Positions 23,775-33,544 of a stretch of DNA of 64,000 nucleotides are shown one piece after another. The stretch is taken from contig JAGVRJ010000011.1 of the NCBI GenBank assembly GCA_019059635.1, positions 124,001 through 188,000 on the forward strand. Direction: 5' to 3'. The stretch comes from Proales similis (Eukaryota > Rotifera > Eurotatoria > Ploima > Proalidae). How positions within the stretch are numbered: position 1 is the stretch's first letter; each line of letters begins with the position of its first letter. The notes beneath the pieces were generated by a model, which ran no database searches, was not told the DNA's origin, and saw nothing but the letters and a program-made list of their open reading frames with translations. A program made the position numbers and the translations under genes.

Positions 23775-26651
23775 ATGGAAACGTTCGGCAAACTTCGACC
23801 GCCCGAGACGGTTCGCATAAAGCTAAAGGTAAGCCTATCGGGCCCCGCCTTTGCGTCAATGCTCATATGCACAACAATTACTGCGATTTAGCTGATTGCC
23901 GAGCCTGATCAGTGTCAGCAAGTTAGGCGCTTGTGTGTTGACCCGGCTGCGACCAACTTCACCGCTCTAGTCGAGCTCGTTCAGCAAGAGTTCGAGATTG
24001 CCAGGTAGCCGCTTGGACAGTCGCCGACTTAAAATGGCCCTCTCTCTTACCAGGCTCTGCCTAGTGGCTTCAAGCTTAGGTACAGAAAGCGTCAGCTCGA
24101 ACCAGGCGAAGAAGAGTTTGTTTCGCTATCCAACGACTGGGATCTAGACGCTGCATTTCATAGGGCATCTGATCCTCATTTGAGTATATTGGTTGAGCCA
24201 GTGAAGCGAAGCGACTCGATGAATACCACCAACGGCCTCCTGTCCGAATGGGACGTGATCGAAGACGACGATGTGGCTCGAACCATTGAGCGCGAGCATC
24301 GGCCCAATCTAGGAGAAATGAACAAGTCCGGGACGAGCTTCAACCTGTTCAAGCTTGACAACGAGGAGTCCTCGACCATCGCTCTGCGATCAAGCCAATG
24401 CGCAGATCGGGCATTGTCCGTATTTCAACGGCTTCTTCAACCATTCACTCGCTCATTGTCGTACAGTGGCACCACCAATAACAGCAGGCAGTCGTCCAAA
24501 CGAAACAGCCGCTCATTGGACCTGTTTGACATGAACGTGATGGAAGCCAACTACAAGCTGTCGCCGTTGGGCGAGACCGAGCTAAAAAACTTCATGGACT
24601 CGGACGGACGAATTGTTCAGGCGGTCGAGCTTCGCCAGCGCATATTCGACGGCGCTGGCCTCGAGGCCAACATTAGAAGAGAGTTGTGGCCTTTCTTGCT
24701 TGGCGTCTATCCGAGCGAAAAGATGTCTCAGAGAGAACGGCTCGAGTTCATGTACCAGCAGCGCGTTCGTTACTACCGCCTCAAGAACGAGCTCTGGTTC
24801 GGACAGAATCGCACACTTATGCAGCTGTCGCAGAGTTCACGTGATTCTGGCGACGAACGCCTTCATCTTCTGGCGCACAAAATCTACAAGGACGTGCAGC
24901 GAACTGATCGCACCCATCGCTTCTACTCCGGCCATTCCAATCGTAATGTCGAAGGCCTGTTCAACATATTGCTCACGTACGCGCTTGACCAAAGCTCGTT
25001 TGACTACTCGCAAGGAATGAGCGACCTCCTCTCGCCCATATTCTTTGTCATGCAGGACGAGGCGTTGGCGTTTGTTTGCTTTGAAGCGTTGATCGAGCGT
25101 CGTCGCGCCAATTTCCAAGTCCACTCGGACATGATAAAAGCGAAGCTGGAAGCGATCGCTGCACTCTTGAGCAAGTACGATCCCAGCTTCTGGTCCTATT
25201 TGGTCGAGGCGGGCGCTGATCATCTCCTGTTCACCTACCGCTGGCTGCTGATCGAGTGCAAACGCGAGTTTGCATTCAACGACATGCTTCGTCTTTTCGA
25301 CGTCATGTGGAGTACAATGGTGCCCAAGCATTTTCAGCCGCGCTGCTTTTTCCGCTCCGATTCGAACGCAAGTAGCCTAAGTGCGCGTCTGATGCGTCAA
25401 ATGAACTCGAACGAAGGCCTAATCTCGTCGGACGAAGACGACAAATCGCTCAAACTGCGCCATTCGAGCCAAGAGAGTCAGCCAATCGGTTTTGTTAAGC
25501 AAGCGGAGAACAACAACCGCGGCGAGTTTGACCATTCGTGCTGCGAGATGTGCTCGGGCTCACATCTCAAAGACAAGTGTGAGGAAGACGGCGAGTCGCT
25601 GGACGAGTCGAGCTCGAGTGACCACCTCGACTCGTCCTACGAGACGAACGGAAGCGATAAATTCGAAGAGCATCACTACGATCATCACACTTACTGCGGG
25701 CGTCGAAACACGCGTCCCATGAATCGCAGTCTCAGCCTTGACTGCATTCGGTGCCAGATAAACGACGAGAACGAGTTCCTGGCTCCTCTCAAGCAGCCGG
25801 TTGACATCAAAATGAGCATGGTCAACTTGAACAAGCAACGAGGCGAGCATTCGATAAGCGAGACAGAGACGCTGGTCAACCAGCCTCAGCAGAATCTCGC
25901 TCGCTTTATTTCGCCGCAGTCGTTCCCGAGCAACTACTACATGCCGCGCTACATGGACACTCGTCACCAGACATTCTCCGCTCGAGGCAAAAAGTGCAGC
26001 TCGCCCAAAAGTCACACAAGTCGCAAGTCAAAGAGGAAACACAGAAAACAAAAAATCGACGATCTGATGGAGATAAATGGCGCCAAACAGATGACAAGCG
26101 GCCACCCAGAGCAGTCGGCCACACCTCACATTGAACTGTTCGGATGCGAAGAGAGCGTGGACGAGAATCTGAACGAATCGAACAGCAATCGGAGCAAGAG
26201 TGTGCTCACCACAAGCTCCAAAGCGGACAGTATGAACACGCCGGTCACGGCCACTGGTTCATCCAAATCGTCCACATCTGCGTGCCTATCGGTGACCTCG
26301 GTTGGCTCCGCATTGTCCAATTGCTCAAGTCCCCTGCTGCCCACTCAGCCGATTGAGATCAGAGTTCCAGACGAGCTCGAAGAGGAAGAACTAATCTCGT
26401 CCCTCTCCAAGCTCGACAATCCTTTCCTCATATTTGTCTGCCTTGCAATTCTATTAGAACAGCGCAACTATGTAATGCGTAATCGCATGGACTCAAACGA
26501 GATTGCTTGTTACTTTGACAAAATGACGCGCAAGCACAGTCTGAAGAATGTGCTCTTGCGCGCTAGGTTCATGTATACAAAACTCTATTTAGCCAAAGCC
26601 AACCTGATCGATTTCGTTCACCACGTGATCGACATTCAAAACAGTCCGTAA
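23775..26651 (+). CDS. TBC1D25: TBC1 domain family member 25-type Rab GTPase-activating protein
   Basis: Rab GAP acting in autophagosome maturation in the human family (RAB33B). Three exons close in phase: 23775-23828, 23919-24004 and 24065-26651, giving 908 residues. The short N-terminal exons encode the ubiquitin-like/PB1-like region (METFGKLRPPETVRIKLK; LCVDPAATNFTALVELVQQ; SLSNDWDLDAAF). The TBC domain starts near residue 190. It keeps the arginine finger (KDVQRTDRTH) and the glutamine finger (YSQGMSDLLSP). After RLFDVMWSTM a Ser/His/Asp-rich insert of over 300 residues separates the conserved tail (NPFLIFVCLAILLEQRNYVM). A short motif EWDVIEDDD near residue 85 sits where the human protein has its ATG8-binding LIR (WDII). 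The first ATG of the long exon is internal; upstream exons clearly extend the frame. Confidence 0.95.
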
Positions 26652-27648
26652 TTTGGTCATGCTACTCAACGAAAATGCTCTGCCGCCGTCTGCCTTCATG
26701 CACATGCAAAATAGACTGAATTCCGAGCACGCCCGTCCGTTCATTTTCTTCCATCAGCCCAGATTACACCGCCAAAAATTAGTAGTCAGAATACTCTTCT
26801 GTTTCTTAATCTATTTTTTTTCTTTCGTTTCACTCTTGCCTCGGCCTCTGCTGCCGTTATTTTCTGCTATTTTTCGCTCTCTCTCTCTGTCTCTCCTTTG
26901 TTTCCTAATTTCCTTTCTTATTCGTGACGAACAAGCAATATTTAAAAAGCAGAAATTCAGTTCAAACTACTCAGTTTTTTCTCCAATTCAGTATTACTCA
27001 AGCCAAACGGAAAAAGAAAAACTGCAAAACTCTTCAAAAGTTTACAAAGAAACGCATCTTTGCAAATATTGAATTAAAGCAAAATTGCACTCAACTGTTC
27101 GTTTAATTCTATTGAATAGCTCCGTAATTTAGCGAGCTTGCTTATTGATCCCATTTCTTGCTGCCACAAGTGCCTGACGAGCGATTCGGAAATCGTCGTT
27201 AAACCATTGGCAACCAAATTTTCGTCATACGCAATCAAGAACCTTCAAGTCCTAAGTGTTGGCAAGTCTGACTTAGCTTAAGCTTTGTCAACTTTCACAT
27301 AAGAACCTGTTTCCAACTGATTGCCATATTCTTCATGATCTAGTCCCTCAGCTGCACTTATCAAGCTCGTTTCATAACCAGTCACATGATTCAAGCTATT
27401 GAGCAAGAAATAAATTATTTCTTTATTTATTTATAAGCCATTTCACTCGTCTGGCTTTGCATCTTGACCGGTTCAGCAACGTCTTTTCTTAAATTCACCA
27501 AAAGCAACTATCTCATTTATCAGATGATTTTCTCGTAATACTAACAATTAATTAATAAAAACTCAAGTCGATGAGACTTTTTTTAAATTCGTATTGGGCA
27601 CTCTCTGGCCATTTCCTTGCTCAACTTGGCTGAATGTGAGCAAAAAAC
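26652..27648. other. 3' region of TBC1D25 and spacer before the tRNA pair
   Basis: About 1 kb, with 3' UTR-like T-rich and A-rich sequence. A 139-codon frame directly follows the TBC1D25 stop but is low-complexity (Phe/Leu/Ser) and is not supported as a gene. AATAAA-like motifs occur near 27410 and 27555. Confidence 0.5.
27642..27647 (-). terminator. Pol III oligo-T terminator of tRNA-Glu copy 1
   Basis: Six T residues on the minus strand, two bases after the discriminator base; the context matches that of copy 2. Confidence 0.85.
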
Positions 27649-27720
27649 TTCCCACACCGGGAATCGAACCCGGGCCTTCTGCGTGAAAGGCAGAAATCCT
27701 AACCACTAGACCATATGGGA
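27649..27720 (-). tRNA. tRNA-Glu (anticodon UUC), copy 1
   Basis: A 72-nt cloverleaf read on the minus strand. The acceptor stem TCCCATA pairs with TGTGGGA (one G-U pair), followed by discriminator A. The anticodon loop CTTTCAC gives UUC (reads GAA/GAG). The T arm carries GGTTCGATTCC. No intron. A T6 run (27642-27647 on the plus strand as A6) directly downstream is a Pol III terminator. It is identical over its full length to the plus-strand copy 268 bp away. Confidence 0.97.
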
Positions 27721-27988
27721 CTACGTGGGCACCGTGTTAGAACGTTTAGAAACATCTGGGAGTTGATCCTTAAGAGAACAATTATTATTTGGTGAAGGCA
27801 GAACTCAAACCCAACCTTTCCATCAACCATATACTGCTCTGTTTGTTATAAATCAGTTGGCTCCCTCCAGTGATATGATATAGCTCTGTTTACTCGTCTA
27901 CTTGAATTTCATTCTGTTTCACAATTATGGCTTATTAAAGGTAGTCTTTATGCTTTTTGGGCTTCAAGAAAAGTACTATTCAATGTAG

Positions 27989-28060
27989 TCCCATATGGTC
28001 TAGTGGTTAGGATTTCTGCCTTTCACGCAGAAGGCCCGGGTTCGATTCCCGGTGTGGGAA
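27989..28060 (+). tRNA. tRNA-Glu (anticodon UUC), copy 2
   Basis: 72 nt, same sequence as the minus-strand copy at 27649-27720. Internal promoter boxes A (TGGTCTAGTGG) and B (GGTTCGATTCC) are both intact. It starts with TCCCATA and ends TGTGGGA plus discriminator A, followed by GTTTTTTG. Short identical flanks (GTAG before, GTTTTTTG after) show that the duplicated unit is slightly longer than the tRNA itself. Confidence 0.97.
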
Positions 28061-28061
28061 G

Positions 28062-28067
28062 TTTTTT
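28062..28067 (+). terminator. Pol III oligo-T terminator of tRNA-Glu copy 2
   Basis: T6 run one base after the tRNA 3' end. Confidence 0.85.
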
Positions 28068-28348
28068 GTCTGCCCAAGACTCGCGTCAATTTAATGCCAA
28101 ATGTGAATTCAATTAAAACCAAAATTTACCCCCTAAACCTAAAAAGTACAGAGAACGCAGAATTATTTCTAATTATTTCTAATGCTATTTTAAATTCAGA
28201 ATCGACAGAGGGTCAAACTGAAACAAAACTATTCTGCGTAAAAGTGAAGACTTGTTCTGTTGACGTACTCATCTCCGGGAGACACGATTGTGTTAGGGAA
28301 GGACTCCTTAAGTTGAGTCTTAAAGTCTGTGAGTGACCCCCAAGAAGA

Positions 28349-29500
28349 TTAAGCAATTACGTGATTGACTGCATCCGGGTAGTTGTGGCATTCAATGCAA
28401 AAGCCCCCGTGAAGGTCATATACTGTGCCGTTCGTTTTTGTCGAACAGAGGAAGTTACTTGTGTAGAATTGAAAGCCCTTCTGATTTGTGCGCACATCCA
28501 TTCTCAAGCCATTTTGAGCATTTCTCACGCTATGCGTTGAATTTCAATTCAGAATTCAAGCATCTATTCAAAGACAGCAATAAATACCTGGCCACAACAT
28601 CGTCGCCGGCTTTAGCGGAAATCACAAAAAAGTTGTCGAAGCCCTCATCTGGCCATTTGCCGCCCTCTTTCATTCTATCGCCGAGACGAGTAAACTGAGC
28701 AAAGTCGTACTTGGTGTTGGCAACCGGCATCAGGCTGCCAGTAGGAATAGAATCTGAGTCCGTTTGCAGAATGTGCGATGCGTCGAATTTAAATTCATGT
28801 CCGTAGACCGCTTGTGCAGACTCGTTTCCACTCAGGTTGAAGTAGCCATGATTGGTCAAGTTGATCGGCGTTGGTTCGCTTGTCACTGCTCTGTATTCAA
28901 TATTCAGCACATTTTGATCCGATTCCAGAGTGTAGACTGCCTCTACAGCCACATCGCCTGGAAAGCCGCACTCATTGCTCGGACTAAAGTAAGTGAACTT
29001 CACCCCGTTCGACTCTATAGCACTTAGCCAGTTCATCTATGAACAGGTGTTGAATAGCAGACTTGAGTTTTGCGAGATCGACTGCTACCTTGGCCATTGC
29101 TTTGAATCCACCGTGCAGACAGTGAGAGCCGTGATTGGCATCAACATTGTAGACCCGCGAGCCGATCTGGAACTTGGCGTTGCCGATGCGGTTCGTCACT
29201 CGGCCGACGCTACAGCCAAGGTGGGCGTTTATTTTCGGATTGGTGTATTCTAGACCAAATTCAGTTTGAGTAGCGTTCAAGTGAGCCAAAGAAAAACTGC
29301 CCACCTTCAAGTGTGTCCAGTCCAAGGTGAACAGATACAGGGCGGCCGTCTCTATCATTGACAACAATCGACTGAATTGAGGCGCCGTAGGAGACGAGTG
29401 AGACAGTGAAATTATTCCGATTCTTAAGTGTGAACTTTTTCACTGCTTGGCCATCTTCGAGAGTGCCAAACACGCTTTCCTCAATTTCTATCTGCTTCAT
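28349..29500 (-). CDS. GALM: Galactose mutarotase (aldose 1-epimerase)
   Basis: Interconverts alpha and beta anomers of galactose and glucose at the entry of the Leloir pathway; cytosolic. Four exons close in phase: 29305-29500, 29089-29249, 28588-29036 and 28349-28529, giving 328 residues (human 342). Family blocks in order: SLVSYGASIQSIVVNDRDGR, GCSVGRVTNRIGNAKF, CLHGGF, catalytic-His block NLTNHGYFNLSG, GFDNFF, FQFYTSNFL and the catalytic-Glu block GFCIECHNYPDAVNH. The introns are 52-58 bp. The first ATG at 29500 matches the family start. It is divergent from the first carotenoid oxygenase, with 472 bp between. Confidence 0.95.
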
Positions 29501-29972
29501 GCTGCTCTACGAACAAAGAATAGACTAATGACGCTCTAGACTCTTTCTAATCGATTTGCATTCGTGTAAAGCGAATTCATTTTTGAAAGATGATCAGAAC
29601 AGACATAATTCAAACTGCGCGATACATGAACCGTTCAAATCTGTTCGAATTTTTCATTCATTCTCTATTTGCTCGTCAAATCTTTTCGTTTTGGTAGTCG
29701 CACGTCGTTGTCTCTTCTCTATCCCTCCCTGTCCCAATATCCAAGAGAGAGAGAGAGAGATAAAGAGAGAATCCTGTCGGCGCTGAAAAGGATCAATATA
29801 TTCGCAGTGAAATGCATTAATCATTTGTGATAATGGATAAGCACCGAGCGCCTCTATCCGACAGTTTTCCTCTTCCGGGCGGTGACATTTTTGCCCGCAG
29901 TAGTCGTTGCCGCTGCTGCTGCTTCTTCATTTCAAGCGCTAGAACGTCTCAATCGATTTCATCTTATCCACG
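29501..29972. other. Divergent promoter region between GALM and carotenoid oxygenase 1
   Basis: 472 bp between two divergent start codons. A GA dinucleotide tract lies at about 29744-29762. No coding exon seen. Confidence 0.5.
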
Positions 29973-31499
29973 ATGAACAAAAGACTGCCACGCTCTCTTG
30001 AAAAGAGCATTAAAGCACCAGTCGAAGCTGAAGTCGAGGGCACACTACCTGAATGGCTGAACGGCACGCTCTATCGAAATGGACCGGGCCGATTTGAGTT
30101 CAACGGACGCCGCTACGAGCATCTATTTGACGGTCAGGCTTGTGTTCATAGATTCCTTTTTGAACGAGGACGAGTGTTCTACTCGAACAGAATCTTGGAG
30201 ACGAATTCGATCAAAGAGACCTTGAGAACAAATCGTCTCTATCCGAACTTTGGTCTTCCTGACCCGAGCATAAAAGGCTTGAGGAGACTGGCGCGTTTCA
30301 TTTGCCAGCCGAACACAAATGACAACGTCAACATAAACGTGAGCGCACTAGGTGACGAGCTCTACGCCTTGACTGAGACAAACCTCTTTTGCCAACTTGA
30401 TCCGGTCGATTTAGGGATTGTCAACACGATCGACGTGAGAAAGCACGTGTGGCGAATCAAGACCTCAATGGCGCACCCACACGTGGATCACGATGGCAGC
30501 TGGCTGGCGGTCGGCATGAATCCGCTCGGCATTAGGCCTCGCTATGAAATATTTCGCTTCAGAGGAACTGGCAGGCCTTCGGCGAAGGGATGCCGCGTCG
30601 AGCCGATTGTGAGTGTGCGCTCAGCTCATCGATTCGCGCTCTCTTATTATCACAGCTTTGGCCTCACTCAGAACTACATTGTGTTCTTGGAGCAGTCGCT
30701 GATTCTCAGCTTTTGGGAGCTTTTTCTGGCTCTGGTCAGAAACAGGCCGCTGAGCAATGCGTTCAAGGCAAATGAGAAATTCAAAACCCGAATTCATCTA
30801 ATCGAAAGGTCGAGCGGCAAACTCGTCTCCACCCGCTACACATCTCGAGCTCAATTCACATTTCACGTAATTAACTCGTTCGAGCAGCTCAACCAAGATG
30901 GCAGCTCTGAAATATTGGTCGACTTGTGCTCGTACGACATGCGCAATTTCGATCTGGAGATATTCACTCGAGCAGATTTGTACAAACTGGAAGGAGCCCA
31001 GCTCGACTCGATTCGGTCCACTCTTCGCCGCCTGAGAATCCCTCTGGTGAAAGCAGTTGAAAATAATCGGCCCACTCAGATCGAATGCGAAATGAATGAC
31101 ATTCAAATGGGTGTCGCAGTCGAGCTGCCAGCAATAAACCCAAACTACACCAGCTCTGCCTACCGCTACTTGTACGCAGTCAACTACCTCAAGGCGCCAT
31201 TTTCGATCCTGAAAATTGACATCCAATGCGGCATAACGGTGGCCGAGAAGCGTTTTGAGTCACAGGGCCTTGAACAGCCAATACCCAGCGAGCCAGTGTT
31301 CGTACCGCGACCTAACGGACTGAGCGAAGACGACGGCGTCTTGCTTGTGATGATCTTGAGCGAGAGCGTCGACTTTGTGGACGTGATAGACGCCGCCAAC
31401 GAGCTCAATTTACTCGCCCGAGTGAAACTACCTAACGGGGTCAAGAGCGCATTCACCTTTCATGGCTTTTTCTTGCCTCGCAAGGAGCACCTTGAGTGA
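29973..31499 (+). CDS. Carotenoid cleavage oxygenase (BCO/RPE65 family), copy 1
   Basis: Non-heme iron oxygenase that cleaves carotenoids or related apocarotenoids. Single uninterrupted frame of 508 residues, the usual family length. The four iron-ligand histidine blocks are present: AHPH (residues 168-170), YYHSFG (His227), FTFHVINSFE (His298) and FTFHGFF (His497). The N-terminal family signature YRNGPGRFEF and HLFDGQA are clear. LPDPSIK sits at the place of the metazoan PDPCK motif, with Ser for Cys. The closest feel is BCO2-like (9',10'-cleaving), but substrate and cleavage site cannot be assigned. It has no introns although its neighbours do. An AATAAA signal follows at about 31557. Confidence 0.93.
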   Translation: MNKRLPRSLEKSIKAPVEAEVEGTLPEWLNGTLYRNGPGRFEFNGRRYEHLFDGQACVHRFLFERGRVFYSNRILETNSIKETLRTNRLYPNFGLPDPSIKGLRRLARFICQPNTNDNVNINVSALGDELYALTETNLFCQLDPVDLGIVNTIDVRKHVWRIKTSMAHPHVDHDGSWLAVGMNPLGIRPRYEIFRFRGTGRPSAKGCRVEPIVSVRSAHRFALSYYHSFGLTQNYIVFLEQSLILSFWELFLALVRNRPLSNAFKANEKFKTRIHLIERSSGKLVSTRYTSRAQFTFHVINSFEQLNQDGSSEILVDLCSYDMRNFDLEIFTRADLYKLEGAQLDSIRSTLRRLRIPLVKAVENNRPTQIECEMNDIQMGVAVELPAINPNYTSSAYRYLYAVNYLKAPFSILKIDIQCGITVAEKRFESQGLEQPIPSEPVFVPRPNGLSEDDGVLLVMILSESVDFVDVIDAANELNLLARVKLPNGVKSAFTFHGFFLPRKEHLE

Positions 31500-31735
31500 C
31501 CTGGTCCAAATCGTTGAGCTCACATTTTTGTGCGGCTCTTGAACAAACTAATCTAAAAATAAAATATCTAATCACAGTTGCTGTTTAAACTCGAGTTACT
31601 TTCGATCGTCTGATTATTATGCAAACGATTGGTGAGCACAGACACGAGACTCGGAGCATAATCTGGCCCTCAAGTGAGCTTGGGTAACAAGACAATCGAG
31701 CGGCCAAGAGCAGGCACATTGACTAGCAGCAAGAA

Positions 31736-33253
31736 ATGACTGGTTTTAACAAGCTATTGCGATCTCTAAAGCAGAGCACAGACAAGCCCGTCAGGGCGGC
31801 TGTGAGCGGAAAGCTGCCCGACTGGTTGAGCGGAACTCTCTACCGGAACGGACCGGGTCGATATGAGTTTAGCGGCAAGACCTATCACCATTTGTTCGAC
31901 GGACAGGCGTGTGTGCACAAGTTTCGCATCGACCAGGGCCAAGTGTTTTACTCCAATCGCTTGCTGGAGACAAAGTCGTACACCAACACGGTGGCACAAG
32001 ACCGCCTGTTCCCCAACTTTGGCAGCACTGACGTCAAATCGAATGTAATCGAGCGCTTCAGGTCGGCCGTCAATCCGCCCGAGACCAACGACAACGTCAA
32101 CGTCAATGTGGTTCCGTACGCAAACGAGCAGCTCTACGCCCTTACCGAGACAAATCGCATTTGCCGCCTTGATCCGGCCAATCTGGACATAATCAGCACG
32201 ACCAACATACAAGACTACCTGAAGCAGTTGAGCTCAACGATCGCTCATCCGCACGTGGAAACTGACGGCAGCTGGATAACGATGGGCATCAGCGGTAAGG
32301 GCAAAGTGCCACAATACCAGTTCGTTCGCATGAAGGGCAGCCAAGCGGCGTCGAATGCGTGCGAGCAAGCACAGCTGATCGCCAGCATTCCGTCTAGTCA
32401 CAAGAACGGCTTCAGCTACTTTCACAGTTTTGGCCTCACGCAGAACTACATTGTGTTCCTGGAGCAGACGCTCAAAATCGACTTTAAGACTCTGTTCAAA
32501 TCGCTGCTGTTCAATCGGGCCCGCTCCGAGGCGCTTGTTATGGACCGTGAGTTTCGCACCCGCGTGCATGTCATCAACAAGCACACCGGCCAAGTGATCG
32601 ATCGTTCGTTTAGCGCCGAGCCTCAATTCACTTTTCACTACATAAACTCGTTCGAGACCGAGTCGGGCCAGATTTGCGTCGACCTGTGCTCGTACGATCC
32701 AAAATACTTTGACATAAACAGTTTCACCTACGACAAGATGTACGAGGGCGAGCTGCAGAATTCGGCAATGATGAGAGCCACGGCCAAAAGATTGATTGTG
32801 CCGCTCAAATCCGACCAGAGGCACGTCGACTGCGAGCTGGTCGACTTGAACCCCAACGAGCCCTTTGAGCTGCCGGTCATCAATTACTGGCGATTCAACG
32901 GCCGACCCTACAAATATGTGTACGGCACCTCGCACTATCAGGCGCCGTTCAGTGTGGTCAAGATGAACGTTCAGAGGCCAAGCGAATTCGTCAAAGTTCA
33001 TTACGACCACCTACACAAAGGCCATTACCTTCCCAGCGAGCCGGTGTTCGTCGAACGGCCCGGTGCCACCACCGAGGACGACGGCGTTCTTCTGGTGATG
33101 GTCTTGGCCGAGAACGGCGACTTCCTGTCCGTGCTGGACGCTCAAAGCATGAAGGAGATTGCCCGGGCCGAACTGCCTGACGAAGTCAAAGGCGCTTTCA
33201 CTTTCCACGGCTTTTTCGCCGACTCGTTTCAATTCGAAAAACTGCATGTCTGA
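31736..33253 (+). CDS. Carotenoid cleavage oxygenase (BCO/RPE65 family), copy 2
   Basis: Second intronless family member, 505 residues, starting 236 bp after copy 1. All four histidine blocks are intact: AHPHVETDG, YFHSFGLTQN, FTFHYINSFE and FTFHGFFA. YRNGPGRYEFSG and HLFDGQACVHKF mark the N-terminal blade. The PDPCK-like motif is lost (GSTDVKSN occupies this place). The C-terminal block PSEPVFVERPGATTEDDGVL is typical for the family. AATAAA at about 33314 probably serves as polyadenylation signal. Predicted cytosolic enzyme; its substrate is unknown. Confidence 0.93.
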   Translation: MTGFNKLLRSLKQSTDKPVRAAVSGKLPDWLSGTLYRNGPGRYEFSGKTYHHLFDGQACVHKFRIDQGQVFYSNRLLETKSYTNTVAQDRLFPNFGSTDVKSNVIERFRSAVNPPETNDNVNVNVVPYANEQLYALTETNRICRLDPANLDIISTTNIQDYLKQLSSTIAHPHVETDGSWITMGISGKGKVPQYQFVRMKGSQAASNACEQAQLIASIPSSHKNGFSYFHSFGLTQNYIVFLEQTLKIDFKTLFKSLLFNRARSEALVMDREFRTRVHVINKHTGQVIDRSFSAEPQFTFHYINSFETESGQICVDLCSYDPKYFDINSFTYDKMYEGELQNSAMMRATAKRLIVPLKSDQRHVDCELVDLNPNEPFELPVINYWRFNGRPYKYVYGTSHYQAPFSVVKMNVQRPSEFVKVHYDHLHKGHYLPSEPVFVERPGATTEDDGVLLVMVLAENGDFLSVLDAQSMKEIARAELPDEVKGAFTFHGFFADSFQFEKLHV

Positions 33254-33544
33254 TCCCGGTGTTGCCCATTAGGAGAAAATTAGGAGAAAATTGAATAGAC
33301 CTTGAGCCGAACCAATAAATTAACTGCAACTTTTCTCTTTTTGTTACGCTTCGATCGACTGCGACGAGCTGATCCAATTTGGACAAATTTGCCGCTTTGT
33401 GGCCGCTTGCAAGCGTTTGAAGCGAATACGCGCCTCAGACCTCGAATTATAATAAATTAGGTAATAGAGACAGCAACGCGCTGTGCTCATCTGCGCGCAA
33501 GCGATTGCGTCCGCACATATTACATAAACGACGAAGAGAAGCGA

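Larger units (their letters stand above)
27642..28067. repeat. Inverted repeat formed by the two tRNA-Glu genes
   Basis: Two identical arms of about 82 bp in head-to-head orientation (5' ends facing each other), separated by a spacer of about 260 bp that shows no gene. Confidence 0.9.

Noticed and set aside
26653-27072. 139-codon plus frame right after TBC1D25
   Set aside because: Low-complexity Phe/Leu/Ser translation of T-rich 3' UTR-like sequence; no similarity.
32234-33010. 258-codon antisense frame inside carotenoid oxygenase 2, and similar antisense frames in copies 1 and 3 and in EFR3
   Set aside because: Shadow frames of strongly coding sequence; they follow the codon bias of the sense gene.
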